Shown: one piece after another, positions 1-7,977 of the stretch
Layout: each line of letters starts with the position of its first letter
Numbering within the stretch: the first letter of the stretch is position 1
Source: Chryseosolibacter indicum
GTDB lineage: Bacteria > Bacteroidota > Bacteroidia > Cytophagales > Cyclobacteriaceae
Assembly (NCBI RefSeq): GCF_018598585.1
Contig: NZ_JAHESD010000015.1
Coordinates: forward strand, 33,247 to 97,246
DNA: 64,000 nucleotides
Direction: 5' to 3'
The notes under the pieces: model-generated
Seen by the model: only the letters and a program-made list of their open reading frames with translations
Databases searched by the model: none
What the model was told of the DNA's origin: nothing
Made by a program: the position numbers and the translations under genes

Positions 1-1070
1 TTGCTGGCATTGCCATAAGAATCCTTCATTGTAACCTTCACATTCGTTTCCTTGCCTGCAGGTACTTTTATCTTACCGGTAGAAGGGGAGTTGGTATAGA
101 AGTTTAGCTGGTTGCCATCATCAATGTATAATTTATAGAAACGGTTCCCATTCAAACGCATCGACCTGAAGTCCATCAACGTATAAATGCCTCTTGTTTC
201 CGCGATATTGATTTTATCAATACCCTGACTAAAAACCAGTTTATCATCAACATGAAGATCGATATGATTAACGCCACCCCAGAAAGGACTACCAGGAGCT
301 AGTCTGTCTTTCGCTAGTATTTCAACACCAATGTTACCCGTAGCAAGAATAGGTGCGGTAAAAACAAAGTCATTTCCCGTACGCTGCGCGTAAAATTCAA
401 ATCTTCCAAACTTGTCGTTTATCCGAGAGTTAATATCCAGCGTTTTTAAAGCAATCTTTTCAACAGAAGGAGGGAGGTTATCCGTAATTTCCGGAAACCC
501 GACAACCTTTAATGGATCAAGTGCATAGTTGTTAGGATCACGTATATCAAAGTGAAGGTGGGGGCCGCCGGAAGAGCCACTGTTTCCTGATAAGGCAACG
601 GTGTCACCCTGCTTTACTTTAAATTCACCTTCTTTAAAAAATAAGTCAATGTTGGCTGTCTTTTGCTTGTACTGTTCCTTAAGGATGTAATCCGCAATCT
701 TTCCTTTGAATTTGTCAAGGTGAGCGTATAATGTTGTGTGACCATCAGGATGCGTAATGTAAAGCACATTGCCATAACCTGACGGGCTTACTGACACTCT
801 TGAAATGTACCCGCTCTTTGAAGCAAGAACAGGGTAGCCAATCACATTATTGGTTCTGATGTCAATACCTGAATGAAAGTGCGTTGTCCTTAACTCTCCC
901 ATAGTGCCGGCGAGCGAGCCGGGCTTACCAGGATTTATAGGATACAAGTATTTCTCACCATTCGGAAATTTCTCCTCCGGTTTACTGAACTGCCCATAAG
1001 AAAAGTGTGAGCAAGTGAATAATACAATTGTTAGAAGGCTACTTAACTTCAAACTCCAATAGTTTTTCAT
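1..1070 (-). CDS. M23-family metallopeptidase (LytM/peptidoglycan endopeptidase-like), C-terminus outside window
   Basis: The gene runs off the left edge; 356 codons are visible. Translation from the ATG at 1070 gives a hydrophobic signal segment (MKNYWSLKLSSLLTIVLFTC), then a Zn-peptidase domain with the HxxxD-type motif HFHSGID (H64, D70) and the PHLHFD motif (H171, H173). These are the M23 zinc ligands and catalytic His, so an active peptidoglycan endopeptidase exported to the periplasm or surface is likely. The region after about residue 190 is a beta-rich extension that I cannot assign. The start lies inside the upstream FAH-family gene (32-nt overlap in another frame), which suggests translational coupling. 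A TTG at 1052 is an alternative start, but the ATG gives a better signal peptide. Confidence 0.85.
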   Translation of the reverse strand, partial: MKNYWSLKLSSLLTIVLFTCSHFSYGQFSKPEEKFPNGEKYLYPINPGKPGSLAGTMGELRTTHFHSGIDIRTNNVIGYPVLASKSGYISRVSVSPSGYGNVLYITHPDGHTTLYAHLDKFKGKIADYILKEQYKQKTANIDLFFKEGEFKVKQGDTVALSGNSGSSGGPHLHFDIRDPNNYALDPLKVVGFPEITDNLPPSVEKIALKTLDINSRINDKFGRFEFYAQRTGNDFVFTAPILATGNIGVEILAKDRLAPGSPFWGGVNHIDLHVDDKLVFSQGIDKINIAETRGIYTLMDFRSMRLNGNRFYKLYIDDGNQLNFYTNSPSTGKIKVPAGKETNVKVTMKDSYGNAS

Positions 1071-1653
1071 TTTCAATATAAGCGGATAAGGTATCTCCAA
1101 TCTTCACAGGGCCAACACCTTTTGGTGTACCTGTGTAAATTAAATCACCGGTTCTGAGTGTGAAGAATTTAGACAAATAGGAGATGATGTAATCAAAACC
1201 AAAAAGCATAAGTGAAGTGTTCCCCTGTTGCTTTAATTCCCCATTTATTTTTAAAGAAAAATTGATATTCTTTAAGTCAGCGAACTCACTTACCGGCAAA
1301 AATTTGTCTGAAACGGGCGCTGAACCATTAAATCCTTTCGCAATATCCCAGGGCAGCCCTTTCTCTTTTGCTTTCTGCTGCAAGTCGCGTGCCGTGAAGT
1401 CGATACCAACACCAATACTGTCGTAATATTTATGAGCGAAGTTCTCTTCTATGTTCTTACCTTCTTTGCTGATTCTTAAAACTAGCTCTACCTCATGGTG
1501 TATGTCCTTTGAGAAATCGGGATAATAGAAAGGTGCATTGTTGCGGATGATGGCCGTATCAGGCTTTGTAAAGATTACAGGCTCATCTGGCTTTTCATTA
1601 TTCAGCTCTTTGATGTGCTCAACGTAGTTACGACCGATTGCAAAAATTCTCAT
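1039..1653 (-). CDS. Fumarylacetoacetate hydrolase (FAH) family protein, FAHD1/acylpyruvase type
   Basis: A 204-residue single-domain FAH fold protein. The metal-binding triad E54, E56, D85 is visible in EVELVLRI and GVGIDFTARD. H13 and E16 match, in spacing, the catalytic His-Glu pair of FAHD1-type acylpyruvases/oxaloacetate decarboxylases. Short FAH proteins of this length usually cleave or tautomerise small diketo acids in the cytosol; the exact substrate cannot be read from sequence. A -7 box lies upstream at 1685-1692. The 3' end overlaps the M23 peptidase gene, so the two are probably co-transcribed although functionally unrelated. Confidence 0.85.
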   Translation of the reverse strand: MRIFAIGRNYVEHIKELNNEKPDEPVIFTKPDTAIIRNNAPFYYPDFSKDIHHEVELVLRISKEGKNIEENFAHKYYDSIGVGIDFTARDLQQKAKEKGLPWDIAKGFNGSAPVSDKFLPVSEFADLKNINFSLKINGELKQQGNTSLMLFGFDYIISYLSKFFTLRTGDLIYTGTPKGVGPVKIGDTLSAYIENEKLLEFEVK

Positions 1654-1684
1654 TGGGTTGATTTATTTTGGTAAAAATTTGGCA

Positions 1685-1692
1685 CAAATCTA
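1685..1692 (-). promoter_or_regulatory. Candidate -7 promoter box for the FAH-family gene
   Basis: The minus strand reads TAGATTTG, a perfect match to the Bacteroidota -7 consensus TAnnTTTG, about 32 nt upstream of the FAH start codon. No TTG was found at the usual 17-23 nt upstream spacing, so support is partial. Confidence 0.4.
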
Positions 1693-1739
1693 GTAAAACA
1701 AGATTTTGCGAATATTGAATATTAATTAAAAATAGTACT

Positions 1740-2537
1740 ATGCTAAAAAATGCATTTTTATTATCGATCGTCGGGTATCTGCTATACGCGTGCTCTACAG
1801 TAGCGGTAACAGGTCGTCAGCAACTTTCTTTGGTTTCGAACGCTGAGATTATACCTATGGCCAATCAACAATATGATTCTGTGGTAAGAACGGCAAAGCT
1901 CTCTACCAATCAGCAGCAGGCAGCCATGGTTAAAAACGTTGGAGTTCGTATTCAGAAGGCAGTTGAACAATACATGGCCCAGAACAATCTTTCAGCACAG
2001 CTCGAAGGGTTTCAATGGGAGTTTAATCTTATAGATGATCCAAAAACTGTTAATGCCTGGTGTATGCCTGGTGGAAAGGTAGCTTTCTATACTGGTATCA
2101 TGCCGATATGCCAGGATGAGACAGGTGTTGCTGTTGTAATGGGTCACGAGGTAGCACATGCGATAGCAAACCACGGCCGAGAGCGTATGAGCCAGGGGCT
2201 TGTCGCCAACCTTGGTTTAAGCACATTAGGTGCAGCAATGGGCGCAAATGCAGGTATGACAAAACAAATATTCATGCAGGCTGTCGGTGTTGGTACTCAA
2301 ATAGGCATGCTCAAGTTTTCAAGACAGCACGAATCAGAAGCTGACAGAATCGGATTAATATTTATGGCAATGGCGGGATACGATCCTAACCAGGCTGTGA
2401 GCTTCTGGGAAAGAATGGATAAAATGAGCGGTGGTGAAGCTCCTCCTGAATGGTTGTCAACTCACCCTTCTCATAGCACAAGGATAAACGATCTGAAAAA
2501 AGAGATTCCGGAAGCATTAAAGTACTATAAGAAGTAA
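1740..2537 (+). CDS. M48-family metalloprotease lipoprotein (LoiP/BepA-like)
   Basis: 265 residues. The N-terminus is a lipoprotein signal ending at C18 (LLYAC). The Zn-binding HExxH is GHEVAHAIANHG (H136, E137, H140) and the third ligand is E198 in HESEADRIG, all intact. This is the short M48 form (peptidase domain only, no TPR tail) seen in E. coli LoiP/YggG, a periplasmic protease acting on outer-membrane proteins. It should be anchored in the envelope with the catalytic domain in the periplasm. The DUF1684 gene follows 11 nt downstream, so they likely share a transcript. Confidence 0.88.
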   Translation: MLKNAFLLSIVGYLLYACSTVAVTGRQQLSLVSNAEIIPMANQQYDSVVRTAKLSTNQQQAAMVKNVGVRIQKAVEQYMAQNNLSAQLEGFQWEFNLIDDPKTVNAWCMPGGKVAFYTGIMPICQDETGVAVVMGHEVAHAIANHGRERMSQGLVANLGLSTLGAAMGANAGMTKQIFMQAVGVGTQIGMLKFSRQHESEADRIGLIFMAMAGYDPNQAVSFWERMDKMSGGEAPPEWLSTHPSHSTRINDLKKEIPEALKYYKK

Positions 2538-2548
2538 TAGCGATATAA

Positions 2549-3181
2549 ATGAGATTTCTCAAAAACTTTAAAAAGTCAGGAGCGCTTACTTTGCTCCTGG
2601 CTTTTTCTTTTGCCTTCGCAGCAGCTCAGCAACAAGACGAAGAAGCGCTTCAGCTTATAAACAAACACAGAAAGAAACAGTACAAAGAATTTAAAGGATC
2701 AGAATCGCCATTACTGCCTAAGGACAAAAAGAGGTTTAAAGGATTAAATTATTATCCTATTGATCTCAAATACAGGGTGCAGGCAAAGTTCAGGAGAACT
2801 GAAAATGAGCCGCTGTTCAAGATGAAAACGACAACCACCAGGCTTCCTGAGTATACTAAATATGGAGAGGTGACTTTCTCCATCGATAGCACATCCTATA
2901 CGCTCGAAGTTTATCAGAGTCCGGAAATAATGAAACGTCCTGGCTATGAAGACTACCTTTTTATACCATTCACAGATCTGACCAATGGTGAAGAGACTTA
3001 TGAAGTCGGCCGGTATCTTGAATTCAGAATCCCGAAGTCAGAAGATGTGATAATAGACTTTAACTTATGTTACAATCCGTACTGTAGTTACAATCCTAAT
3101 TACTCATGTCCAATTCCGCCAGCACCAAATCAGCTACCTATAGCTATTCCTGTCGGAGAGAAGAAGTTTAAGGATCACTAG
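2549..3181 (+). CDS. DUF1684 domain-containing exported protein
   Basis: 210 residues with a Sec signal peptide (hydrophobic stretch, probable cleavage at AAA-Q near residue 26). The C-terminal half carries the DUF1684 hallmark block near YLEFRIP, DFNLCYNPYCSYN and a Pro/Cys-rich motif (CPIPPAPNQLPI). The family is widespread in Bacteroidota and Actinobacteria and has no established function. The gene lies 11 nt after the M48 peptidase gene. Its stop codon overlaps by 4 nt the stop of the convergent exonuclease gene. Confidence 0.8.
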   Translation: MRFLKNFKKSGALTLLLAFSFAFAAAQQQDEEALQLINKHRKKQYKEFKGSESPLLPKDKKRFKGLNYYPIDLKYRVQAKFRRTENEPLFKMKTTTTRLPEYTKYGEVTFSIDSTSYTLEVYQSPEIMKRPGYEDYLFIPFTDLTNGEETYEVGRYLEFRIPKSEDVIIDFNLCYNPYCSYNPNYSCPIPPAPNQLPIAIPVGEKKFKDH

Positions 3182-3981
3182 CGCTTAAAACCTCTCAGCT
3201 TTATCTCTGTGAGTTTACGTTTGGTATCCTGGGGGAAGTCGCCATTCATTACCCAGTCGTAATAGGCAGGTTCTTGTTTTAGGACATCAACAACTTTTTT
3301 GCCTTTATGCTTGCCGAAGTTAAACATCTCTTCTCCCTTTTCATTTTTTATCATGCGGCCCGCTAGGTCTACCATGTCGTCAGCAATCAGCCTGCTTAAA
3401 ACATCCATGTCATTTTTAATTTCTCCTACTTTTCTTCCCGAGGCGTCTGTGACATCCTGCCCGTCATACTTTTGAATTTGCGCGAGTAATACCTGCATGG
3501 AAGCTTCTGTATCGGCTTCAGCAGTATGAGAATCATCAAGCTCTTTGTTTACATAGAATTTATAGGCGGCAGAGAGTGTTCTCTTCTCCATCAGGTGAAA
3601 GATCTTCTGAGAATCAATAATCTTCTTGCGCTGATAATCAAAGTCGACACCTGCGCGCAAAAACTCTTCCACCAAAAGTGGTACATCCATTTTCAGAATG
3701 CTAAAGCCAGAGAGATCAGCGCCTTCCATAAACTTGGCGTAGTCTTTAGCAAGTTCTTTAAAGGTAGGTTTGTCCTTTACATCTTCGTCTTTTATACCAT
3801 GAAAGACAACACTTTCAGGAGGGATAGGTATCGTAGGATTTACAAGATTGTATTTACGGTGTACCTCACCGTTAGGCATCATCTTGATAACAGCAATCTC
3901 GATAATCCGATCATGCGTAATATTTGTTCCGGTAGATTCAAGGTCAAAAAAGCAGATCGGATTTTTAAGATTTAGTTTCAT
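3178..3981 (-). CDS. DnaQ-like 3'-5' exonuclease with C-terminal DUF3820
   Basis: 267 residues. The N-terminal RNase-T/DEDDh exonuclease domain shows ExoI D13-x-E15 (FFDLEST), ExoII around HGIKDEDV, and the ExoIII-type HxxxxD in DSHTAEADTEASM, so the catalytic acids are intact. Residues about 210-255 (FNFGKHKGKKVVDVL...YYDWVMNGDFP) match the DUF3820 module found behind many bacterial DnaQ-like proteins. It resembles the proofreading subunit of Pol III but lacks a clear polymerase-binding tail, so it may act in repair or nucleic-acid turnover. It lies 9 nt downstream of the Mur-ligase gene on the same strand. Confidence 0.82.
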   Translation of the reverse strand: MKLNLKNPICFFDLESTGTNITHDRIIEIAVIKMMPNGEVHRKYNLVNPTIPIPPESVVFHGIKDEDVKDKPTFKELAKDYAKFMEGADLSGFSILKMDVPLLVEEFLRAGVDFDYQRKKIIDSQKIFHLMEKRTLSAAYKFYVNKELDDSHTAEADTEASMQVLLAQIQKYDGQDVTDASGRKVGEIKNDMDVLSRLIADDMVDLAGRMIKNEKGEEMFNFGKHKGKKVVDVLKQEPAYYDWVMNGDFPQDTKRKLTEIKLRGFKR

Positions 3982-3990
3982 GAAGATTAG

Positions 3991-5364
3991 TTATGCGTTA
4001 ATTTTTTCAGCCAGGTTCTTTAGATCAATTCCACCAAAATTTCCTGAACTCATCATTAAAAGATTTTTGTTTTTCCACGATTGGGCTGTCAAGTAGCCAG
4101 TGAGCTGTTCAGTGTTGTCGAACACCTGAATGTTTTTGTTTGCAAAAGCTGACTTGATGTCATCAGTAGACAAAGGCTCTAGCTTTTTGGCCTTAACTTT
4201 TTCAGGATTGAAATATACAATTGGTGTCTGGGCACTCTTTAAACTGTCTTTATACTGGGGAAGGAATTTTTTATTGAGGCTGCTGAATGTATGTAATTCA
4301 ACACACGCTACCAGCTCACGCGAAGGATGGATCTCGCGCATAGCTTTTACAGTAGCCTTCACTTTAGAAGGTGCATGAGCAAAATCTTTGTACATTGCAA
4401 AGCCACTCGATTCTTTGATCAATTCAAGTCGGCCTGACGCTCCTTCAAAACTACTGATAGCTTCAAAAAATTGCTTGTTTGTAATACCTATCTTTTTGAG
4501 TACTTCTTTTGCTCCGCTGATGTTCTGATAGTTGTGACTTCCAAAAATTTTAATCGGATGGCGTTCTTTGCCATCAGTTAAAAAGAAATGGCCATCTGTG
4601 TCAGAAGTATGTGAATGGCTTTTATAAGTTACCTGGGTAACATCAGGTCGTTCCTTTTTGCCAATCATTAGTGCAAGCGAATCTTGTTCGCAATAAATCA
4701 GAATACCACCTTTAGGAGTCTGATCTGCAAATAGATCAAATTGCTTAACGTACTCATCTTCAGTAGGAAATACATTTGCATGATCCCACGATATTCCGGT
4801 AATTAAACCAATGTGGTGTTGGTAGCGGAGAAATTTCGGAGTAGGATCAAGAGCCGATGACAGATATTCATCGCCCTCTATTATAATAATAGGAGCATCA
4901 GAAAGCTTCACTGTATTTTCTACACCTCTTACACGAGCACCAATAACATAGTCGAAATCGCGCTTACAGTAATTGAGCACATGAATTATAATTGCAGTAG
5001 TAGTAGTTTTTCCGTGACTACCGGCAATTACTATGCGCTGCTTATCTTTCGATTGTTCATATATATACTCAGGAAAAGAATAAATCTTTAATCCAAGTTG
5101 TTGAGCTTTAAGTAATTCAGGATTGTCTTTGCTGGCGTGCATACCCAGCATAACTACCTCTGTATCTTTATCTATTTTTTCAGGAAACCAGCCATCCTTT
5201 TCAGGTAGAATGCCATGCTTTGACAGCGCTGATTTTGAAGGTTCAAAAATCTCATCGTCTGATCCGCTGATCTGATGTCCGGCTTGCTTTAAAGCGATAG
5301 CCAGATTATGCATTACACTGCCTCCAATTGCAATAAAGTGAATCTTCTGTTTCTTCTTCTCCAT
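3991..5364 (-). CDS. mpl: UDP-N-acetylmuramate:L-Ala-gamma-D-Glu-meso-DAP ligase-type Mur ligase
   Basis: 457 residues, the length of Mpl. The N-terminal Rossmann part begins IHFIAIGGSVMHNLA and continues with a GSDD motif. The ATP-binding P-loop GSHGKTTTT is at residues 115-123, and the middle domain has the EGDEYLSSA and GISWDHANVFPT motifs of Mur ligases. Mpl attaches recycled murein tripeptide to UDP-MurNAc in the cytosol; Bacteroidota usually carry this gene besides murC. The exonuclease follows on the same strand. MurC itself is the main alternative, but the N-terminal motif favours Mpl. Confidence 0.8.
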   Translation of the reverse strand: MEKKKQKIHFIAIGGSVMHNLAIALKQAGHQISGSDDEIFEPSKSALSKHGILPEKDGWFPEKIDKDTEVVMLGMHASKDNPELLKAQQLGLKIYSFPEYIYEQSKDKQRIVIAGSHGKTTTTAIIIHVLNYCKRDFDYVIGARVRGVENTVKLSDAPIIIIEGDEYLSSALDPTPKFLRYQHHIGLITGISWDHANVFPTEDEYVKQFDLFADQTPKGGILIYCEQDSLALMIGKKERPDVTQVTYKSHSHTSDTDGHFFLTDGKERHPIKIFGSHNYQNISGAKEVLKKIGITNKQFFEAISSFEGASGRLELIKESSGFAMYKDFAHAPSKVKATVKAMREIHPSRELVACVELHTFSSLNKKFLPQYKDSLKSAQTPIVYFNPEKVKAKKLEPLSTDDIKSAFANKNIQVFDNTEQLTGYLTAQSWKNKNLLMMSSGNFGGIDLKNLAEKINA

Positions 5365-5525
5365 GGTTTGAGAATATTCCGGTTTAAAATAAAAGAAAAT
5401 GTTTGTGTATAAAAAATTCGACGTCGCTTACGCTGATTTTCAGATGTTTGATTATTTCGATTGATGTTGATTTTAGAGATTCAATGACTTCAACAAGTAC
5501 TAACAGGCTATCAGGGTATACTGAA

Positions 5526-5558
5526 GGCGGAGCTACGACGGAGGAAGGACGGAGCTAG
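5526..5558. repeat. Three 11-bp tandem repeat units (family of short 11-bp repeats)
   Basis: Units are GGCGGAGCTAC, GACGGAGGAAG and GACGGAGCTAG, in exact 11-bp phase with no gaps. The period and the ACGG core are shared with the larger elements near 21.65 kb and 44.7 kb. No inverted arm was found here, so this may be a short or decayed copy. Confidence 0.55.
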
Positions 5559-5613
5559 AGTCAGGTTCGGTTACCCAATCGGAAAATTTGTCAGTCGGTT
5601 AGATTTTTTAAAA

Positions 5614-5630
5614 TTGACACAAGTTGTCAA
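5614..5630. promoter_or_regulatory. Palindrome TTGACACAAGTTGTCAA upstream of dnaB
   Basis: Perfect 6-bp arms TTGACA/TGTCAA around a 5-bp spacer, 12 nt upstream of the DnaA-box-like sites. It is the shape of a dimeric regulator operator; the regulator is unknown. Confidence 0.4.
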
Positions 5631-5641
5631 AACTTGATGCG

Positions 5642-5677
5642 TTATTCACATTTTAATTGTGTATCATTTGTGAATAA
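5642..5677. promoter_or_regulatory. Cluster of DnaA-box-like sites upstream of dnaB
   Basis: TTATTCACA at 5642-5650 (plus) and its exact reverse complement TGTGAATAA at 5669-5677 (minus) both fit the DnaA box TTATnCACA. Between them, 5658-5666 (minus TGATACACA) matches 7 of 9 positions of TTATCCACA. The arrangement suggests DnaA binding, either to regulate dnaB or as part of a replication-origin-like region. Confidence 0.5.
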
Positions 5678-5706
5678 GTTGTGGGCAGAGTACCAAAGTA
5701 TGTGCG

Positions 5707-5714
5707 TACGTTTG
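5707..5714 (+). promoter_or_regulatory. Candidate -7 promoter box for dnaB
   Basis: TACGTTTG matches TAnnTTTG and ends 37 nt before the dnaB ATG. The nearest upstream TTG is 25 nt away, slightly beyond the usual 17-23, so the -33 element is uncertain. Confidence 0.4.
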
Positions 5715-5751
5715 TCGCCCTATAATTTAAAACACGTACAACAACCACTGT

Positions 5752-7272
5752 ATGGAGCAAGGAAGGTCAACGTCACTGAGGTTAAGCGGTAAGTCTAACA
5801 AACTGATTCCGAGAGATATTTCGGAAACTTTAGGCAAACTGCCTCCTCAGGCGCTTGATCTCGAAGAGGCTGTATTGGGTGCATTGATGCTGGAAAAGAA
5901 TGCACTGAACGCAGTTGTGGAATTCTTAAAGCCTGAGCATTTCTATAAAGATGCTCACAAAGAGATTTACACCGCTATTCTTGATCTTTTCAAAGCCTCA
6001 GAACCTGTTGATATGCGCACTGTTGTGCATCAACTGAGAAAGAACGGTAAAATAGAACTTGTGGGCGGTGCTTATGTTATTCCTGAACTTACAGCAAAAG
6101 TAAGTTCTGCGGCTAACATAGAATATCACGCCAGGGTAATCATGGAACTTGCAATTAAACGTACCTTAATTGAGGTAGCGTCTAAAATACACCATGATGC
6201 CTATGAAGATACAACGGACGTTTTTGAATTATTAGACAGAACAGAATCTGCTGTATTCGAAATCTCCGACTCTAACCTGCGTAAAAACTATGATAACATG
6301 CGCAACCTGATGGCGCGTGCTATCCAGGAACTTCAGGTTCTTAAAGATCATAAAGATGGCTTAACAGGAGTTCCGAGTGGATTCACCGCTCTTGATCGTA
6401 TGACTTCTGGCTGGCAACGATCTGATCTTGTTATTATTGCAGCCCGCCCTGGTATGGGTAAAACAGCGTTCGTAGTTTCTGCATTGCGTAACGCAGCAGT
6501 AGACTTTAAAATACCTGTGGCTATATTCTCACTTGAGATGTCTTCAATTCAGTTGGTAAACAGGATGATCTCCGCAGAGGCAGAGCTCGAAAGTGAGAAG
6601 ATCAAAAAAGGTAATCTGGCAGATCACGAATGGGCTCAATTGGTACACAAGACAAGCAAACTTTCATCTGCACCTATTTTTATTGATGATACACCCGCAC
6701 TATCAATACTTGAACTCAGAGCAAAATGCCGCAGGCTCAAAGCCGAGAGTAATATACAACTTGTAGTTATCGATTACCTTCAGCTTATGCGTGGTGAACA
6801 AGCGGGTAACCGTGAACAAGAAATTGCTTCCATTTCTCGGGCATTGAAAGGTATTGCAAAGGAACTTAACGTACCGGTGCTTGCACTGTCACAGCTAAGT
6901 CGTGGTGTTGAAACAAGGGGAGGAGATAAGAGACCTCAGCTTTCAGATCTTCGTGAATCAGGTTCTATCGAACAGGATGCGGATATCGTAATGTTCCTCT
7001 ATCGTCCCGAGTATTATAAAATCACAGTAGATGAAGATGGTATGCCTACACAGGGCGTTGGAGAAGTAATTCTCGCCAAGCACAGAAACGGATCTACAGG
7101 TACAGCTAAACTTAAGTTTATCGGTAAGTATACAAAGTTCGGCGACCTCGATGGTGGCTCTTATGACAATCCTTTCTCTGGTATGATTACAAGAGAAAGT
7201 CGCCTGAACACGTTCCCTGACTCCGAAGAACCTCCAAGACCTCCAATGAACGAGGATGACGCTCCTTTTTAG
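5752..7272 (+). CDS. dnaB: Replicative DNA helicase DnaB
   Basis: 506 residues. The N-terminal DnaB domain (about 30-140, starting PPQALDLEEAVLGALML) is followed by a linker and the RecA-like hexameric helicase domain with Walker A ARPGMGKT (231-238), Walker B LVVIDYLQLM, the SQLSRGVE motif and the DLRESGSIEQDADIVMFLYR arginine-finger region. It unwinds DNA at the fork in the 5'-3' direction. The C-terminal tail is acidic and proline-rich, as is common in Bacteroidota. No intein interrupts it. The upstream region holds DnaA-box-like sites and a -7 box. Confidence 0.97.
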   Translation: MEQGRSTSLRLSGKSNKLIPRDISETLGKLPPQALDLEEAVLGALMLEKNALNAVVEFLKPEHFYKDAHKEIYTAILDLFKASEPVDMRTVVHQLRKNGKIELVGGAYVIPELTAKVSSAANIEYHARVIMELAIKRTLIEVASKIHHDAYEDTTDVFELLDRTESAVFEISDSNLRKNYDNMRNLMARAIQELQVLKDHKDGLTGVPSGFTALDRMTSGWQRSDLVIIAARPGMGKTAFVVSALRNAAVDFKIPVAIFSLEMSSIQLVNRMISAEAELESEKIKKGNLADHEWAQLVHKTSKLSSAPIFIDDTPALSILELRAKCRRLKAESNIQLVVIDYLQLMRGEQAGNREQEIASISRALKGIAKELNVPVLALSQLSRGVETRGGDKRPQLSDLRESGSIEQDADIVMFLYRPEYYKITVDEDGMPTQGVGEVILAKHRNGSTGTAKLKFIGKYTKFGDLDGGSYDNPFSGMITRESRLNTFPDSEEPPRPPMNEDDAPF

Positions 7273-7284
7273 TAGATTTGTGTC

Positions 7285-7629
7285 ATGCACCGACTCTACT
7301 ATTTAACTTGTTTGTTCTTTCTTTCTTCATGTGTGTATTACGATCTCGAAGAGGTTCCAACCACCCCGCCACAACAAGACATTTGCGGCCAGGAAGTTGT
7401 AAGCTGGGAATTACACATTCTTCCTATTATCAGAGAGTCATGCGCCATTAGCGGATGTCACAACGGCATCTCAAGAATAGACTTGCGAAAGTACGAACTG
7501 GCTAAACTGCATGCTTCTGAAATCAAAGCATTTACACAAGATCGTAGCATGCCCTTTGAAGGAACAATCACGCAACAGCAAATAAACCTAATTGCTTGCT
7601 GGGTTGATGCAGGAGCACCTAATAATTAG
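7285..7629 (+). CDS. Small lipoprotein with a CX4CH cytochrome-c-like motif
   Basis: 114 residues. The lipoprotein signal ends at C16 (FLSSC). The mature part has ILPIIRESCAISGCHNG, a Cys-x4-Cys-His motif of the kind seen in cytochrome-c-like domains of Bacteroidota and Planctomycetes, plus a later Met (RSMPF) that could be a distal ligand and a terminal ACWVDAGAPNN block. A heme protein of the outer membrane or periplasm is plausible. CX4CH is a non-canonical spacing, so heme attachment is an inference. It begins 12 nt after dnaB. A TAnnTTTG match (7273-7280) sits so close to the ATG that it is either a chance hit or would give a leaderless mRNA. Confidence 0.65.
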   Translation: MHRLYYLTCLFFLSSCVYYDLEEVPTTPPQQDICGQEVVSWELHILPIIRESCAISGCHNGISRIDLRKYELAKLHASEIKAFTQDRSMPFEGTITQQQINLIACWVDAGAPNN

Positions 7630-7659
7630 CTCTTACCGAATTAACTACGTTTTTATTTT

Positions 7660-7977
7660 CTAATCTTCAAATATAAATTCCTGGTAAGCGGAGTTAAGTT
7701 CTCTCCATGCCTTGTTGTCTTGCATTCTCTTCATTACTTCTAATCCCTTTTCGTAAACTGCTATTGCCTTTTCTCTTTCATTAAGCTCCTGGTAAAGCTT
7801 GGCAGCATGATAATAAGTTGGAATATAATTTTGGTGATTTTGCAGGAGTTCATCAAACAAAGCCTTAGCTTTTGTTAAATCACTTTTTAAGTACTCGAGG
7901 GCAAGGGCATAAATATTGAATGGATCCTGCGGATCGTCGTTATAAAAAGCAATTAGTTGTTGAATGCGGTCTGCCAT
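7660..7977 (-). CDS. Small TPR-repeat protein
   Basis: 105 residues from the ATG at 7977 (MADRIQQLIAFYNDDP); an upstream in-frame ATG at 8043 would add 22 residues that look like non-coding translation, so the shorter form is chosen. It holds two to three tetratricopeptide repeats (NIYALALEYLKSDLTKAKALF; YYHAAKLYQELNEREKAIAVYEKGL). No signal peptide, so a cytosolic protein-interaction role is expected. It is divergent from etfB and convergent with the small lipoprotein gene. The partner is unknown. Confidence 0.75.
   Translation of the reverse strand: MADRIQQLIAFYNDDPQDPFNIYALALEYLKSDLTKAKALFDELLQNHQNYIPTYYHAAKLYQELNEREKAIAVYEKGLEVMKRMQDNKAWRELNSAYQEFIFED

Larger units (their letters stand above)
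5365..5751. other. Divergent intergenic region between mpl and dnaB
   Basis: 387 bp with no supportable gene. It contains three 11-bp tandem repeat units (5526-5558), a palindrome TTGACA-N5-TGTCAA (5614-5630), a pair of opposed DnaA-box-like 9-mers (5642-5677) and a -7 box (5707-5714), all upstream of dnaB. The mpl-proximal 100 bp is AT-rich with nothing specific seen. Confidence 0.7.

Noticed and set aside
5560..5585. tRNA-like T-arm sequence (ggttcggttacccaatcgg)
   Set aside because: No acceptor stem, anticodon arm or D arm could be built around it.
7273..7280. TAGATTTG as promoter of the small lipoprotein gene
   Set aside because: Perfect -7 match but ends only 4 nt before the ATG with no -33 element; kept as a comment and not as a feature.
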